A stretch of 55,053 bases of DNA from an uncultured Parabacteroides sp. (GTDB lineage: Bacteria > Bacteroidota > Bacteroidia > Bacteroidales > Tannerellaceae). Under the pieces are notes generated by a model. It had not been told where the DNA came from. It saw nothing but the letters and a program-made list of their open reading frames with translations, and made no database searches. Below, piece after piece: positions 16,646 through 28,919 of this stretch (position 1 is its first letter; each line of letters begins with the position of its first letter). A program made the position numbers and the translations under genes. Where the stretch lies: assembly GCF_902493135.1 (NCBI RefSeq), contig NZ_CABUOD010000029.1, positions 1-55,053 of the forward strand, given 5' to 3'.

Positions 16646-17968
16646 ATGCAATTCACGAACAAACAAATTCTGCAAATAACATTCCCCGTTTTGATGAGTC
16701 TCCTGATGGAGCACATGATCGGGTTGACCGATACCGCCTACTTGGGGCGGGTGGGGGAAATCGAGTTGGGAGCGTCGGCATTGGCGGGAGTCTATTACCT
16801 TGTGATTTATATGCTCGGCTTCGGTTTCAGTATCGGTGCGCAGGTATTGATAGCCCGACGAAACGGTGCACAGGAGTATAAACGGATCGGGCCGGTCTTC
16901 CTACAAGGAACGTTTTTCCTGTTGCTGCTTGCCGCGTTGCTGTTCACGGCTTCGCATCTGTATTCGCCTCTCTTCCTTCGCAAACTGATCGGTTCCGATG
17001 GTGTCTACCAAGCTACGATGAAGTATGTGGACTGGCGTGTCTATGGCTTTTTCTTCTCCTTTGTGGCCGTTATGTTCAGGGCTTTTTATGTCGGTATCAC
17101 AAAGACAAGGATCCTGACCATAAACTCGGTCGTGATGGTGTTGACCAATGTAATGCTGAACTATGTCCTGATATTCGGAAAGTTCGGATTACCGGCATTG
17201 GGAATTGCCGGAGCCGCGATCGCTTCATCGGTCTCGGAGGCTGTTTCGGTACTGTTCTTCATTCTTTATACATGGAAGAAAGTCGATTATGAGAAATACG
17301 GGTTGTTTAAGTATTCGGGTTTGGATTTCCGGATGTTGAAGCAAATATTGGGTGTCTCTATCTGGATTATGATTCAGCACGGGATTGCTTTTTTAGGCTG
17401 GTTCGTGTTCTTTGTCGTGATGGAGCATCAAGGAGAGCGGCCATTGGCGATTACGAATGTGGTGCGAAGCATTTCTTCGTTTCTGTTTATGTTTGTCAAT
17501 GCTTTTGCTTCGACTTCCAGTTCGCTGGTCAGCAATCTGATCGGTGCGGGAAAGTCGGAACAGGTGATGGGATTGTGCGGACGTATGATACGGATTTGCT
17601 ATTACTTCGTTTTGCCGCTCGGTATCCTGATCGCCCTGTTTCCGGAACTGGTATTGCGCATCTACACGGATAATCCGGATCTGATTGCCGGTTCCGTGTC
17701 GTCACTCTGGGTGATGCTTTCCTCTTATCTGATTGCGGTTCCGGCCTTTATCTTCTTTTTCAGCGTGTCGGGAACGGGAAATACGCAAACGGCATTGCTG
17801 ATTGATATGGCAAGTATCTTTGTCTATGTTCTCTATGCACTTTGGGTCGGTATCCGGATGCATGCGGATGTGGCGGCCTGCTGGACAACGGAGCACGTCT
17901 ACGATTTGATGATCCTGTCCGCTTTCTTCTATCTCTGGAAAGGGAACTGGCGGAATAAAAAGTTGTGA
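16646..17968 (+). CDS. MATE-family multidrug/Na+ antiporter
   Basis: The protein of about 440 residues has the multi-helix layout of MATE exporters: FPVLMSLLMEHMIGLTDTAYLG at the first helix (TDTA motif), AGVYYLVIYMLGFGFSIGAQ in the second, and a second repeat starting near ILGVSIWIMIQHG. It probably exports cationic compounds in exchange for Na+ or H+; the substrate cannot be told from sequence. An open frame from 16553 exists, but the promoter at 16595-16624 lies inside it, so the ATG at 16646 (MQFTNKQILQ) is the start. It converges with holB, 15 bases apart. Confidence 0.92.
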   Translation: MQFTNKQILQITFPVLMSLLMEHMIGLTDTAYLGRVGEIELGASALAGVYYLVIYMLGFGFSIGAQVLIARRNGAQEYKRIGPVFLQGTFFLLLLAALLFTASHLYSPLFLRKLIGSDGVYQATMKYVDWRVYGFFFSFVAVMFRAFYVGITKTRILTINSVVMVLTNVMLNYVLIFGKFGLPALGIAGAAIASSVSEAVSVLFFILYTWKKVDYEKYGLFKYSGLDFRMLKQILGVSIWIMIQHGIAFLGWFVFFVVMEHQGERPLAITNVVRSISSFLFMFVNAFASTSSSLVSNLIGAGKSEQVMGLCGRMIRICYYFVLPLGILIALFPELVLRIYTDNPDLIAGSVSSLWVMLSSYLIAVPAFIFFFSVSGTGNTQTALLIDMASIFVYVLYALWVGIRMHADVAACWTTEHVYDLMILSAFFYLWKGNWRNKKL

Positions 17969-17983
17969 CCGCTGATCCGGTGA

Positions 17984-19108
17984 TTACCGTTTTATCAATA
18001 CGGTAAGCCGTAGGGAAAGATCGAAAAAGACCATCTTCGCATTCACATTTTGCGTCACGTGCCGTTCCGCTTTTGCCAGTTCATCCATGATGTCGATCAC
18101 GTTCCGTTCATTGATGAAAGGGGCGAACTTCACGGCAAATCCGGCTTCGTCCATATTCATATAATTGAGTTCCGGCGACTGGAACCGATACATGAAGTTC
18201 TCGCGTATCAGATGCTGGCAATAAGCAAAGAAGTTCTTCTGCCGTTCACGCCCGATACTTGCCAACACGTCTGCCATGTCTTTCATGCCTCTGACATTAC
18301 GCGCCCAGGAGTTGCGCATCATGCCTTTGAACTGTTCCAGGTAGAACTTGTTCTCTTCTCCCAGGCTGATAGCCTCGACCGCTTTCAGATAACTCCCGTT
18401 CGCCAGATGGGCGACATGCTTGGCATCTTCGGGAGTCAGGTTGAACCGGGAAATCATGGAGGCGGCGATATCTTCCGGATGAATCCCGCGCACGTTGATA
18501 CGTTGCGCACGGGACAGGATCGTTCCTAAAACCAGATCGGGAAGTTCCGAGACCATCAGGATCACCGTGTTCCGGGGAGGTTCTTCGATTATCTTCAGGA
18601 GTTTGTTGGCACAGGTCGGGTGGAGTTTTTCCGGTAGCCAGACCAACAGGATGCGGTAAGTCGCTTCGTATATCTTGAGGCTCAGTTTCCGGATAATCTC
18701 GTCGCTCTCTTTCGAGTAGATCAGAGCTTGCGAGTTGCCGGCATCGATATAATCCAGCCAGCCGTCTATGTCGAAATAGGGGCGGTCTTTCAGGAAGCCT
18801 CTCCATTCGGTGAGGTAATCGTCGCAGACGTCCTTTTTCTTCTCCTTCTTGGAAACGATCGGGAACACGAAGTGAAGGTCCGGGTGGGCCAACTCGTCAT
18901 ACTTCAGGCATGACGGGCAATGCCCGCATGAGTCCGTCTCCGTCCGGTTCGTGCAGTTCAGATAACGTGCGTAAGCCAGTGCAAGAGGAAAAGCGCCTGC
19001 GCCGCCCTGTTCCGTGAATAGCTGGGCGTGCGGGACGACACCTGTCTGTGCCGAATGTATAAGTCGTCTTTTTATTTCTTCCTGACCGATAATATCCTTG
19101 AAGTACAT
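17984..19108 (-). CDS. holB: DNA polymerase III clamp-loader subunit delta'
   Basis: Delta' is the stator of the clamp loader. The protein of 374 residues starts MYFKDIIGQEEIKRRL, has a degenerate P-loop (EQGGAGAF in place of GxxGxGKT) as expected for the ATPase-dead delta' subunit, then a zinc module (CGHCPSC), and the KLLKIIEEPP and SRAQRI motifs of the clamp-loader family. It is transcribed alone from the promoter element at 19134. Confidence 0.92.
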   Translation of the reverse strand: MYFKDIIGQEEIKRRLIHSAQTGVVPHAQLFTEQGGAGAFPLALAYARYLNCTNRTETDSCGHCPSCLKYDELAHPDLHFVFPIVSKKEKKKDVCDDYLTEWRGFLKDRPYFDIDGWLDYIDAGNSQALIYSKESDEIIRKLSLKIYEATYRILLVWLPEKLHPTCANKLLKIIEEPPRNTVILMVSELPDLVLGTILSRAQRINVRGIHPEDIAASMISRFNLTPEDAKHVAHLANGSYLKAVEAISLGEENKFYLEQFKGMMRNSWARNVRGMKDMADVLASIGRERQKNFFAYCQHLIRENFMYRFQSPELNYMNMDEAGFAVKFAPFINERNVIDIMDELAKAERHVTQNVNAKMVFFDLSLRLTVLIKR

Positions 19109-19133
19109 GTTGCTCCTTATTGAGTTGATAGAG

Positions 19134-19141
19134 CAAAGGTA
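19134..19141 (-). promoter_or_regulatory. -7 element of holB
   Basis: On the minus strand this reads TACCTTTG, 26 bases before the holB start. A weak GAAA-complement (TTTC) sits at the -33 distance. Confidence 0.55.
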
Positions 19142-19171
19142 CGAATAATCGGGGAAATAAGAAACCTCATC

Positions 19172-19273
19172 TTAATGCGCGATCTGTATTTTCTCTTTTA
19201 TGCATTTACCGATAAAAAGCACAAGCAAAAAAGGATATAACGCCAAATCCATTGCGATAAACAGTATGTATTT
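19172..19273 (-). CDS. possible 33-residue membrane peptide
   Basis: An open frame on the minus strand encodes MKYILFIAMDLALYPFLL..., a single hydrophobic segment followed by a basic tail (GKCIKEKIQIAH). A longer frame extends upstream to 19354. No promoter or neighbour supports it and I do not recognise a family. It is the only coding candidate in the 410-base gap between holB and ansA. Confidence 0.25.
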   Translation of the reverse strand, partial: KYILFIAMDLALYPFLLVLFIGKCIKEKIQIAH

Positions 19274-19448
19274 CATCTTCGTAAAATTTATTCTTCCGTC
19301 GATAAGACTAAGATACTTGTAAAAACCCCTATCCAATAACAAACTTTTTTTCATTTTTGTTGTGCGGTTGACAAAATGTAATGTTTTTACTTGTATATAT
19401 TCTTATTGTGGTGGCTTTTGGATAAATTTAAATTATCTTATCTTGGTA

Positions 19449-19479
19449 TTTGATTTCAAAATGATAGTTATTATCTTTG
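19449..19479 (+). promoter_or_regulatory. promoter of ansA
   Basis: TTTG at 19449-19452, exactly 19 bases, then TATCTTTG at 19472-19479 is one of the best promoter matches in the window. It overlaps an apparent upstream TTG start, which is therefore not used. Confidence 0.8.
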
Positions 19480-19518
19480 CGCCGTAAAAAAGGAAATCAC
19501 ATAAATACGGATTGTATT

Positions 19519-20562
19519 ATGAATGTATGCAAGGAAGACGCTTCTATTCTGATTATATATACGGGAGGCACTATCGGTATGATAGAAAATCCTGAGACAG
19601 GTTCTTTGGAGGCCTTTAACTTCGAACATTTGGAGGAGCATGTCCCCGAACTGAAAAATCTCGGATATAAAATATCGTCTATCCAGTTCGACCCGCCGAT
19701 GGATTCATCGGAGATGGGACCGGATTCATGGATGAAGATCGTGCATGTCATTGCGGAGCACTATCATGATTACGACGGTTTTGTCGTTCTGCATGGGACC
19801 GATACGATGGCATTTACCGCTTCCGCTTTGAGCTTTATGCTGGAAAACCTGAGCAAGCCGGTGATCCTGACCGGTTCACAGCTTCCGATCGGCATGCTTC
19901 GTACGGATGGAAAGGAAAACCTGATTACGGCGATAGAGATTGCCGCTGCCCGTGAAAACGACATGCCGCTGGTTCCTGAAGTCTGTATTTTCTTTGAGAA
20001 CGACCTGTTGCGCGGCAACCGTACCAGCAAGACGAATGCGGATAATTTCAATGCGTTCCGTTCCTATAATTATCCCCCGCTGGCACATGCCGGCATTTCG
20101 ATTAAGTATGATATCCCCCAGATTTACCATCCGGTATCCAGGAAACCGCTGAAACCGCATTACCTGTTGGACCGGAATATTGCTATCCTGAAAATATTTC
20201 CCGGAATTTCCCCTCTGGTCGTGGAAAGCATATTGAATATCCCCGGCTTGAAAGGCGTCGTGATGGAAACATTCGGTAGCGGGAATGCGCCCGGATATGA
20301 CTGGTTGTTGGAAATGTTGAAGGATGCGGTCGAACGAGGGATCGTCATTGTCAATGTTACCCAATGCCTTGCCGGAAGTGTGGAAATGCACCGCTATGAA
20401 ACCGGCCGCAAATTGTTGCAAGCCGGCGTGGTGAGCGGTTACGACAGCACGACCGAATGTGCGGTTGCCAAGTTGATGTTCCTGTTCGGGCACGGTATGA
20501 CGCCGGATGAGGTAAAGGAACATCTGAATTGTTCGCTGATCGGGGAGATTACGATTGCTTGA
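19519..20562 (+). CDS. ansA: type I L-asparaginase
   Basis: It hydrolyses asparagine to aspartate and ammonia in the cytoplasm. The 347-residue protein has no signal peptide, which fits the type I cytoplasmic enzyme. YTGGTIGM holds the nucleophile Thr18; VVLHGTDTMAFTASAL carries the second catalytic Thr-Asp pair; RTDGKENL follows. The start at 19519 (MNVCKEDASI) is chosen because the promoter ends at 19479. It converges with metF across a set of tandem repeats. Confidence 0.93.
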   Translation: MNVCKEDASILIIYTGGTIGMIENPETGSLEAFNFEHLEEHVPELKNLGYKISSIQFDPPMDSSEMGPDSWMKIVHVIAEHYHDYDGFVVLHGTDTMAFTASALSFMLENLSKPVILTGSQLPIGMLRTDGKENLITAIEIAAARENDMPLVPEVCIFFENDLLRGNRTSKTNADNFNAFRSYNYPPLAHAGISIKYDIPQIYHPVSRKPLKPHYLLDRNIAILKIFPGISPLVVESILNIPGLKGVVMETFGSGNAPGYDWLLEMLKDAVERGIVIVNVTQCLAGSVEMHRYETGRKLLQAGVVSGYDSTTECAVAKLMFLFGHGMTPDEVKEHLNCSLIGEITIA

Positions 20563-20565
20563 AAT

Positions 20566-20631
20566 ATAGTTTCTTCGGCATGGAAACATAGTTTCATGGG
20601 CAGGAAAATATAGTTTCATGCCCATGAAATG
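20566..20631. repeat. three tandem 22-base repeats between ansA and metF
   Basis: Units start with ATAGTTTC at 20566, 20588 and 20610 and are imperfect copies of one another. Within them TTTCATGGGC (20592-20601) and GCCCATGAAA (20620-20629) form a perfect 10-base inverted repeat. The array fills the gap between two convergent genes and probably ends transcription from both sides. Confidence 0.7.
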
Positions 20632-20643
20632 AAATTTTCGTGT

Positions 20644-21594
20644 TTAATACACCTCTTTTGCCACCTTGTAAACGCTATCCGATGCCATCATCGTATAGAA
20701 GTGCAGGCTCGGAACGCCGTGTGCGATCAGGTCTTTGCATTGCTGGATGCACCATTCGACACCCACGGCTTTAGCTTCATCGTCCGTCTTGCATTTGCGA
20801 AGTTCCGTTGCAAACGGTTCGGGGATGTCCGAACGGAATATCTTGGGCAGCACGGTAAGCTGGTTCTTGAATACGATCGGTTTGATACCCGGAATGATGG
20901 GGACCGTAATGCCTTCCGCCCGGCAACGGTCTACGAATGCATAATATTTCTCGTTGTCGAAAAACATCTGTGTCACTAAGTAGTCCGCCCCGTTTTTTAC
21001 CTTCTCTTTCAGATAGAAAATATCCGATTCCATATTGGGCGCCTCTTCATGCTTTTCCGGATAGCAAGCCATTCCGTAGGAGAACGGGGTTTCATTGGCT
21101 TCGAAAGTGGAACCGTCTATGGCGATGCCTTTGTTGAAGTCATTCACCTGCTGCTGGAGGTCGGTCGCATGTTCGTGGTATATGTCCGTTTTTTGTCCGG
21201 CTTCCAGCGTTTTTACATCCCCGCGGAGCAACAACAGGTCGTAAACACCTAAAAAGTTCAGGTCGATCAGTGCATATTCCGTTTCATCCTTTGTAAATCC
21301 TTTACATATAATATGAGGAACAGCCGTCACGCCATATTTATTCTGGATGGCCGAAGCGATGGCGACCGATCCGGGACGTTTGCGGATGTTTACCTTCTGG
21401 AAGCTGCCGTCCGGCAAGGTCTTATAGATATATTCGCTATGATGAGACGTTATATTAATGTATTTGGGATCGAACTCGACCAGTTTGTCTATCACGTTAT
21501 ATACTTTCTGTATGCTGTTCCCTTTCAAGGGAGGAAGTATTTCAAATGAGAAAGCGGTGTTCTTGCTGCTGTTGATCAGATCGATTACTTTCAT
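20644..21594 (-). CDS. metF: methylenetetrahydrofolate reductase
   Basis: MetF reduces 5,10-methylene-THF to 5-methyl-THF for methionine synthesis, using FAD. The protein of 316 residues shows FSFEILPP near the N-terminus (the family's EFFPP motif), NITSHHSEY, LLLRGDVK (usual LRGDPP) and YLVTQMFFDNEKYYAF. The ATG at 21594 (MKVIDLINSS) is preferred over an upstream in-frame start at 21651 that lies beyond the -7 element. Confidence 0.93.
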   Translation of the reverse strand: MKVIDLINSSKNTAFSFEILPPLKGNSIQKVYNVIDKLVEFDPKYINITSHHSEYIYKTLPDGSFQKVNIRKRPGSVAIASAIQNKYGVTAVPHIICKGFTKDETEYALIDLNFLGVYDLLLLRGDVKTLEAGQKTDIYHEHATDLQQQVNDFNKGIAIDGSTFEANETPFSYGMACYPEKHEEAPNMESDIFYLKEKVKNGADYLVTQMFFDNEKYYAFVDRCRAEGITVPIIPGIKPIVFKNQLTVLPKIFRSDIPEPFATELRKCKTDDEAKAVGVEWCIQQCKDLIAHGVPSLHFYTMMASDSVYKVAKEVY

Positions 21595-21617
21595 GCTATT
21601 GTTTTTATTTCGGGTGA

Positions 21618-21625
21618 CAAATGTA
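21618..21625 (-). promoter_or_regulatory. -7 element of metF
   Basis: TACATTTG on the minus strand, 24 bases before the metF start. No clear -33 element at 19 bases. Confidence 0.5.
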
Positions 21626-21831
21626 CATAAAAAAACAGTAAAGTTTGTCACTTTGCTTTGTTTATTCGAATATTGCCTTGAATTCCATGTTGTTCTTCTT
21701 TATTATGGAGAAAAGAAATTTACCGGTTTTACCGGATGGCAAGGAGGTTGAAAAATACAATATCCCCCCCCCTTGAAATGTGATTTGTTGTAAGTTGTTG
21801 ATATTTAATCTTGTGTGAAAATGACCGTTTA
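21626..21831. other. non-coding gap between metF and ilvE, first part
   Basis: No gene is visible. A run of nine C residues lies at 21764-21772. The rest is AT-rich. Confidence 0.5.
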
Positions 21832-21859
21832 TTAAAAAATATTACCCTTGCGGGTAATT
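21832..21859. repeat. 28-base palindromic repeat, copy 2 of 2
   Basis: This is the exact reverse complement of 97-124. Read on the minus strand it is a hairpin with a T-rich tail. It stands 238 bases upstream of the metF start, where no upstream minus-strand gene needs a terminator. Confidence 0.75.
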
Positions 21860-21862
21860 CGG

Positions 21863-21898
21863 ATTATATGGGGTAGAAAATCGAATTATATGGGGTAG
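21863..21898. repeat. direct repeat of ATTATATGGGGTAG
   Basis: The 14-base unit occurs at 21863-21876 and 21885-21898, so the period is 22 bases, about two helix turns. It lies about 160-200 bases upstream of the ilvE -7 element and could be a pair of protein-binding sites. Confidence 0.45.
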
Positions 21899-22058
21899 TA
21901 GTTTCGATTTGGACCAATGGTTTTTGTGGCATGAAATACAATAAGGTGGAAATGTGGCAATATACTTGGCGCATGACACGCATACCGCGACAACCTGCGC
22001 GATTATTTTCCTGCAGGATTAAATAAGGCGGCGGCTGCTGTTTTTCATTTTTTATTAA

Positions 22059-22066
22059 TACCTTTG
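22059..22066 (+). promoter_or_regulatory. -7 element of ilvE
   Basis: TACCTTTG, 28 bases before the ilvE start. The -33 region is poor (CTG only). Confidence 0.55.
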
Positions 22067-22094
22067 CCTGTCAATAATCTAATTACGATAAGAG

Positions 22095-23114
22095 ATGGAA
22101 AATATTAATTGGTCTGATCTGTCATTCGGTTATATGAAGACAGACTATAATGTAAGGTGTTACTATCGGGACGGTAAATGGGGCGAACTGGAAGTAAGTT
22201 CTTCCGAGATCATCAATATTCATATGGCTGCCACATGTTTGCATTACGGACAGGAGTCGTTTGAAGGATTGAAGGCGTTCAAAGGGAAGGACGGCAAGAT
22301 CCGTGTGTTCCGTATGGATGAGAACGGCAAACGTATGCAATCTTCCAGCCGTGGTATCAAAATGGCCGAGCTGCCCGTTGAGAAGTTTGAAGAAGCTGTC
22401 CGCAAGGTCGTAAAACTGAACGAACGTTTTGTGCCGCCTTATGAAAGCGGGGCTGCTTTATATATCCGTCCGTTGATGATCGGTTTGGGCGCCCAGGTGG
22501 GTGTGAAGCCGGCTCCCGAATATATGTTCATGGTGTTTGTAACGCCGGTGGGACCGTACTTCAAGGGAGGTTTCAAACCCTCCAAAGTATGTATCATGCG
22601 CGATTACGACCGTGCCGCCCCTCAGGGAACCGGTACGATCAAGGTCGGTGGTAACTATGCCGCCAGCCTCGTTGCGGGCGAAAAGGCTCATGAGTTGGGC
22701 TATGCCGCTGTCTTATATCTGGATCCGAAAGAAAAGAAATATCTGGACGAATGCGGTCCGGCCAACTTCTTCGGAATCCGTGGTAACAGCTATATCACTC
22801 CGCAATCCCATTCTATCCTGCCTTCCATCACGAACAAGAGTTTGCAGCAGTTGGCAACCGACATGGGCCTGACGGTAGAACGCCGTCCTGTTCCGGTCGA
22901 AGAGATCGCGACATTCGACGAAGCTGCCGAATGCGGAACAGCCGCAGTTATCGCTCCGATTTCACAGATCGACGACTTGGATATCGATAAATCTTATGTG
23001 ATAGCAAAAGACGGCAAGCCGGGTCCTGTTTGTGAAAAGCTATACAATAAACTGCGTGCTATCCAGTATGGCGATGAACCCGACACCTATGGATGGGTAA
23101 CGGTAATCGAGTAA
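22095..23114 (+). CDS. ilvE: branched-chain amino-acid aminotransferase
   Basis: This PLP enzyme interconverts leucine, isoleucine and valine with their 2-keto acids. The 339-residue protein matches the longer (eukaryotic/Bacillus-type) fold class IV form: LHYGQESFEGLKAF near the start, GTIKVGGNYAASL with the PLP lysine, YLDECGPANFFGI, and GTAAVIAPI. It is transcribed alone. The spacer that follows (23115-23219) holds an inverted repeat, AAGTTGGCA / TGCCAACTT, at 23129-23182. Confidence 0.94.
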   Translation: MENINWSDLSFGYMKTDYNVRCYYRDGKWGELEVSSSEIINIHMAATCLHYGQESFEGLKAFKGKDGKIRVFRMDENGKRMQSSSRGIKMAELPVEKFEEAVRKVVKLNERFVPPYESGAALYIRPLMIGLGAQVGVKPAPEYMFMVFVTPVGPYFKGGFKPSKVCIMRDYDRAAPQGTGTIKVGGNYAASLVAGEKAHELGYAAVLYLDPKEKKYLDECGPANFFGIRGNSYITPQSHSILPSITNKSLQQLATDMGLTVERRPVPVEEIATFDEAAECGTAAVIAPISQIDDLDIDKSYVIAKDGKPGPVCEKLYNKLRAIQYGDEPDTYGWVTVIE

Positions 23115-23128
23115 TCCGGATCTTTGTG

Positions 23129-23182
23129 AAGTTGGCAATTGTAAAGGCGAATGTAAACATTTGATATGACAACTGCCAACTT
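23129..23182. repeat. inverted repeat downstream of ilvE
   Basis: AAGTTGGCA (23129-23137) pairs with TGCCAACTT (23174-23182) across 36 bases. No T run follows. It may stabilise the ilvE mRNA end or be a relic repeat. Confidence 0.45.
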
Positions 23183-23219
23183 TAAATTATCAACTATAAA
23201 TAAAATTGCTATCTCGGTA

Positions 23220-23249
23220 TTGCAAAACATAGAATATTTTCTAACTTTG
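23220..23249 (+). promoter_or_regulatory. promoter of the AAA ATPase gene
   Basis: TTG at 23220-23222, 19 bases, TAACTTTG at 23242-23249: a good consensus match, 24 bases before the GTG start. Confidence 0.7.
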
Positions 23250-23273
23250 CCACCGATATAGCAATAAATATAG

Positions 23274-24452
23274 GTGGAAGCATTCTTTAAAACACATAAA
23301 TACCTGGTAGAACACTTGTATTCGCCGGTTCGCAGAGGACTGATGGATGAGATCGACTGGAATGACCGGTTGATCGGCATTAAGGGTTCTCGCGGAGTGG
23401 GAAAGACGACTTTTCTGCTGGATTATGCCCGTGAGCATTTTGGCGCGGACAATAAGGAGTGTCTTTACATAAATCTGAATCATTTTTATTTTACGGAACG
23501 TACATTGGTCGATTTTGCTTCTGAGTTCAGGGCAAAAGGGGGAAAAGTGCTGCTGATCGATCAAGTGTTCAAATATTCGGGATGGTCGAAAGAACTCCGC
23601 TATTGTTACGATAACTTCACTGACTTGAAGATCATCTTTTCGGGTTCTTCCGTCATGCGGTTGAAAGAGGAGAATCCCGACCTGTCGGGCAAGGTGGTTT
23701 CGTATAACCTGCGAGGTTTTTCATTTCGGGAATTTTTTAATCTGATGTCCGGAAACCGTTTCCCGGCTTATACATTTGAAGAAATATTGGCGGGCCATCA
23801 GGAGATCGCGAAAGGTATCTGCTCGGTGGGAAAACCGATGGCATACTTTCAGGACTATCTGCATCATGGTTTCTATCCCTTCTTTCTGGAGAAACGCAAT
23901 TTCTCGGAGAATCTGTTGAAGACCATGAATATGATGTTGGAAGTAGACGTGTTATACATAAAACAAATCGAACAGAGCTATCTGCCGAAACTGCGCAAGC
24001 TGCTTTACCTGTTGGCGACAAGCGCCCCTTGTACGCCCAACGTGAGCCAGTTGAGCAAAGATATAGAGACTTCGCGGGCCACCGTGATGAACTATATCAA
24101 ATATCTGGCCGATGCTCGTTTGATGAATATGCTTTATCCGGTGGGAGAGGCGTTCCCCAAGAAACCGTCTAAAGTATATATGTACAACTCCAATCTGATG
24201 TATCCTATCCGGCCGATGGAAGTGAATATGCAGTCTGTCCGCGAATCATTCTTTTACAACCAGCTCCTGAAGGACAATAAATTGAATGAGGGGGGGAAGA
24301 ACGCACATTTCCTGGTCAATGGAATGTATAACTTCAGGATTGAAGAAAACATGAAAGTGAAGAACAATCCTGATCTGTATTATGCAATCGATAAGGTCGA
24401 AGTGGGAGAGGACAACATGATTCCGCTTTGGCTTTTCGGCTTTTTATATTGA
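23274..24452 (+). CDS. AAA-family ATPase with DUF4143-type C-terminus, Walker B altered
   Basis: The 392-residue protein belongs to the ATPase family common in Bacteroidota, usually annotated AAA/DUF4143. GSRGVGKTT near residues 41-49 is the Walker A loop; KIIFSGSSVMRL is the sensor region; LSKDIETSRATVMNYIKYL is a helix-turn-helix-like stretch before the C-terminal part. The Walker B motif reads LLIDQVF, with Gln at the position of the catalytic Glu and Phe where His is usual (LDEIH). This suggests weak or no ATP hydrolysis. The start is GTG at 23274; the next ATG would cut off family-conserved residues KTHKYLVEHL. No partner gene is evident; nifJ follows after 30 bases. Function unknown. 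Confidence 0.85.
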   Translation: MEAFFKTHKYLVEHLYSPVRRGLMDEIDWNDRLIGIKGSRGVGKTTFLLDYAREHFGADNKECLYINLNHFYFTERTLVDFASEFRAKGGKVLLIDQVFKYSGWSKELRYCYDNFTDLKIIFSGSSVMRLKEENPDLSGKVVSYNLRGFSFREFFNLMSGNRFPAYTFEEILAGHQEIAKGICSVGKPMAYFQDYLHHGFYPFFLEKRNFSENLLKTMNMMLEVDVLYIKQIEQSYLPKLRKLLYLLATSAPCTPNVSQLSKDIETSRATVMNYIKYLADARLMNMLYPVGEAFPKKPSKVYMYNSNLMYPIRPMEVNMQSVRESFFYNQLLKDNKLNEGGKNAHFLVNGMYNFRIEENMKVKNNPDLYYAIDKVEVGEDNMIPLWLFGFLY

Positions 24453-24482
24453 AATCTTTTTAAATACTAATAGTAAGAGTCT

Positions 24483-28034
<3,552 letters not shown>

Positions 28035-28086
28035 TTTGATTTTGATCATCTAAGGGTGGAAATCCTTTTTCACCCGGATAAAACAG

Positions 28087-28120
28087 AAAGCGGAGTCTCG
28101 TGATGGGATTCCGCTTTTTT
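28087..28120 (+). terminator. terminator of nifJ
   Basis: AAAGCGGA pairs with TCCGCTTT over a 15-base loop and runs into six T residues. The remaining gap to 28244 shows no gene. Confidence 0.88.
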
Positions 28121-28244
28121 ATTCTTCCTAAAAAGCTCGGTAAAAGGCTTTTGAAACATGAAATTCATGCTCTTCTGGTTTTCCGGCAGAACAAAATGGA
28201 ATATGCTTGTGTTTAATTGATGTATATAGAGTAAAGATAAAAAT

Positions 28245-28907
28245 ATGAATGTAACATATGAAGAGGTCCGCAATTCCGAAGAGATCCGGACTTATATCAA
28301 ACAAGCGGACGAGTCGTTGAAAGCAATCGGCTACACGGAGCATAGTTTTGCCCATTGCACGAAGGTGGCGAAAGTCGCAGGGGATTTATTGGAGAAGTTA
28401 GGATATGATGCGCATGAGGTGGAATTGGCTCGTATTGCCGGTTTCATGCACGATATAGGCAATGTGGTGAACCGCATCGACCACGCCCAAAGCGGGGCTA
28501 TGATGGCTTTTCGTATTCTGGATAAGATGGGGATGCCGCCTGAAGATGTGGCAGCCGTCATTACTGCTATCGGAAACCATGACGAACAGACGGCTGCTGC
28601 CGTAAATGCCGTTGCTGCCGCTTTGATAATCGCTGATAAGACGGATGTACGCCGTAGCCGTGTCCGTAACCGTTCCACGATTAATTTCGATATCCATGAT
28701 CGGGTTAATTATGCAGCCGAGAAGTCGGAAGTCATTCTGGAACCGGACTTGAAGACGATTACCCTCGATTTGAAAATCAACACCGAAATCTGTGCCGTGA
28801 TGGACTATTTCGAGATTTTTACCGGCCGGATGCTACTTTGCAGGAAAGCTGCTGAGTTTCTCGGTCTGCAATTCAAACTGGATATAAATGATGTCTATTT
28901 ATTGTAA
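28245..28907 (+). CDS. HD-domain hydrolase
   Basis: The 220-residue protein is a metal-dependent phosphohydrolase of the HD superfamily. HSFAHCTKVAKVAG gives the first His, GFMHDIGNVVNRIDHAQSG the HD pair, and AIGNHDEQ the further ligands; the Asp in ALIIADKTDV completes the set. It is unusually fused to no other domain, so the substrate (nucleotide or signalling molecule) cannot be told. The gene converges with the porin gene, 12 bases apart. No consensus promoter was seen. Confidence 0.85.
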   Translation: MNVTYEEVRNSEEIRTYIKQADESLKAIGYTEHSFAHCTKVAKVAGDLLEKLGYDAHEVELARIAGFMHDIGNVVNRIDHAQSGAMMAFRILDKMGMPPEDVAAVITAIGNHDEQTAAAVNAVAAALIIADKTDVRRSRVRNRSTINFDIHDRVNYAAEKSEVILEPDLKTITLDLKINTEICAVMDYFEIFTGRMLLCRKAAEFLGLQFKLDINDVYLL

Positions 28908-28919
28908 TTTAGAAACAAC

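Noticed and set aside
19477..19518. Upstream TTG start for ansA
   Set aside because: The start lies within the -7 element of the promoter, so it would not be transcribed in full.
20566..20631. CRISPR array
   Set aside because: The units are directly adjacent with no spacers and only three copies; no cas genes are present.
28070..28355. Minus-strand frames between nifJ and the HD gene
   Set aside because: They overlap the nifJ terminator and the start of the HD gene and show no family features.
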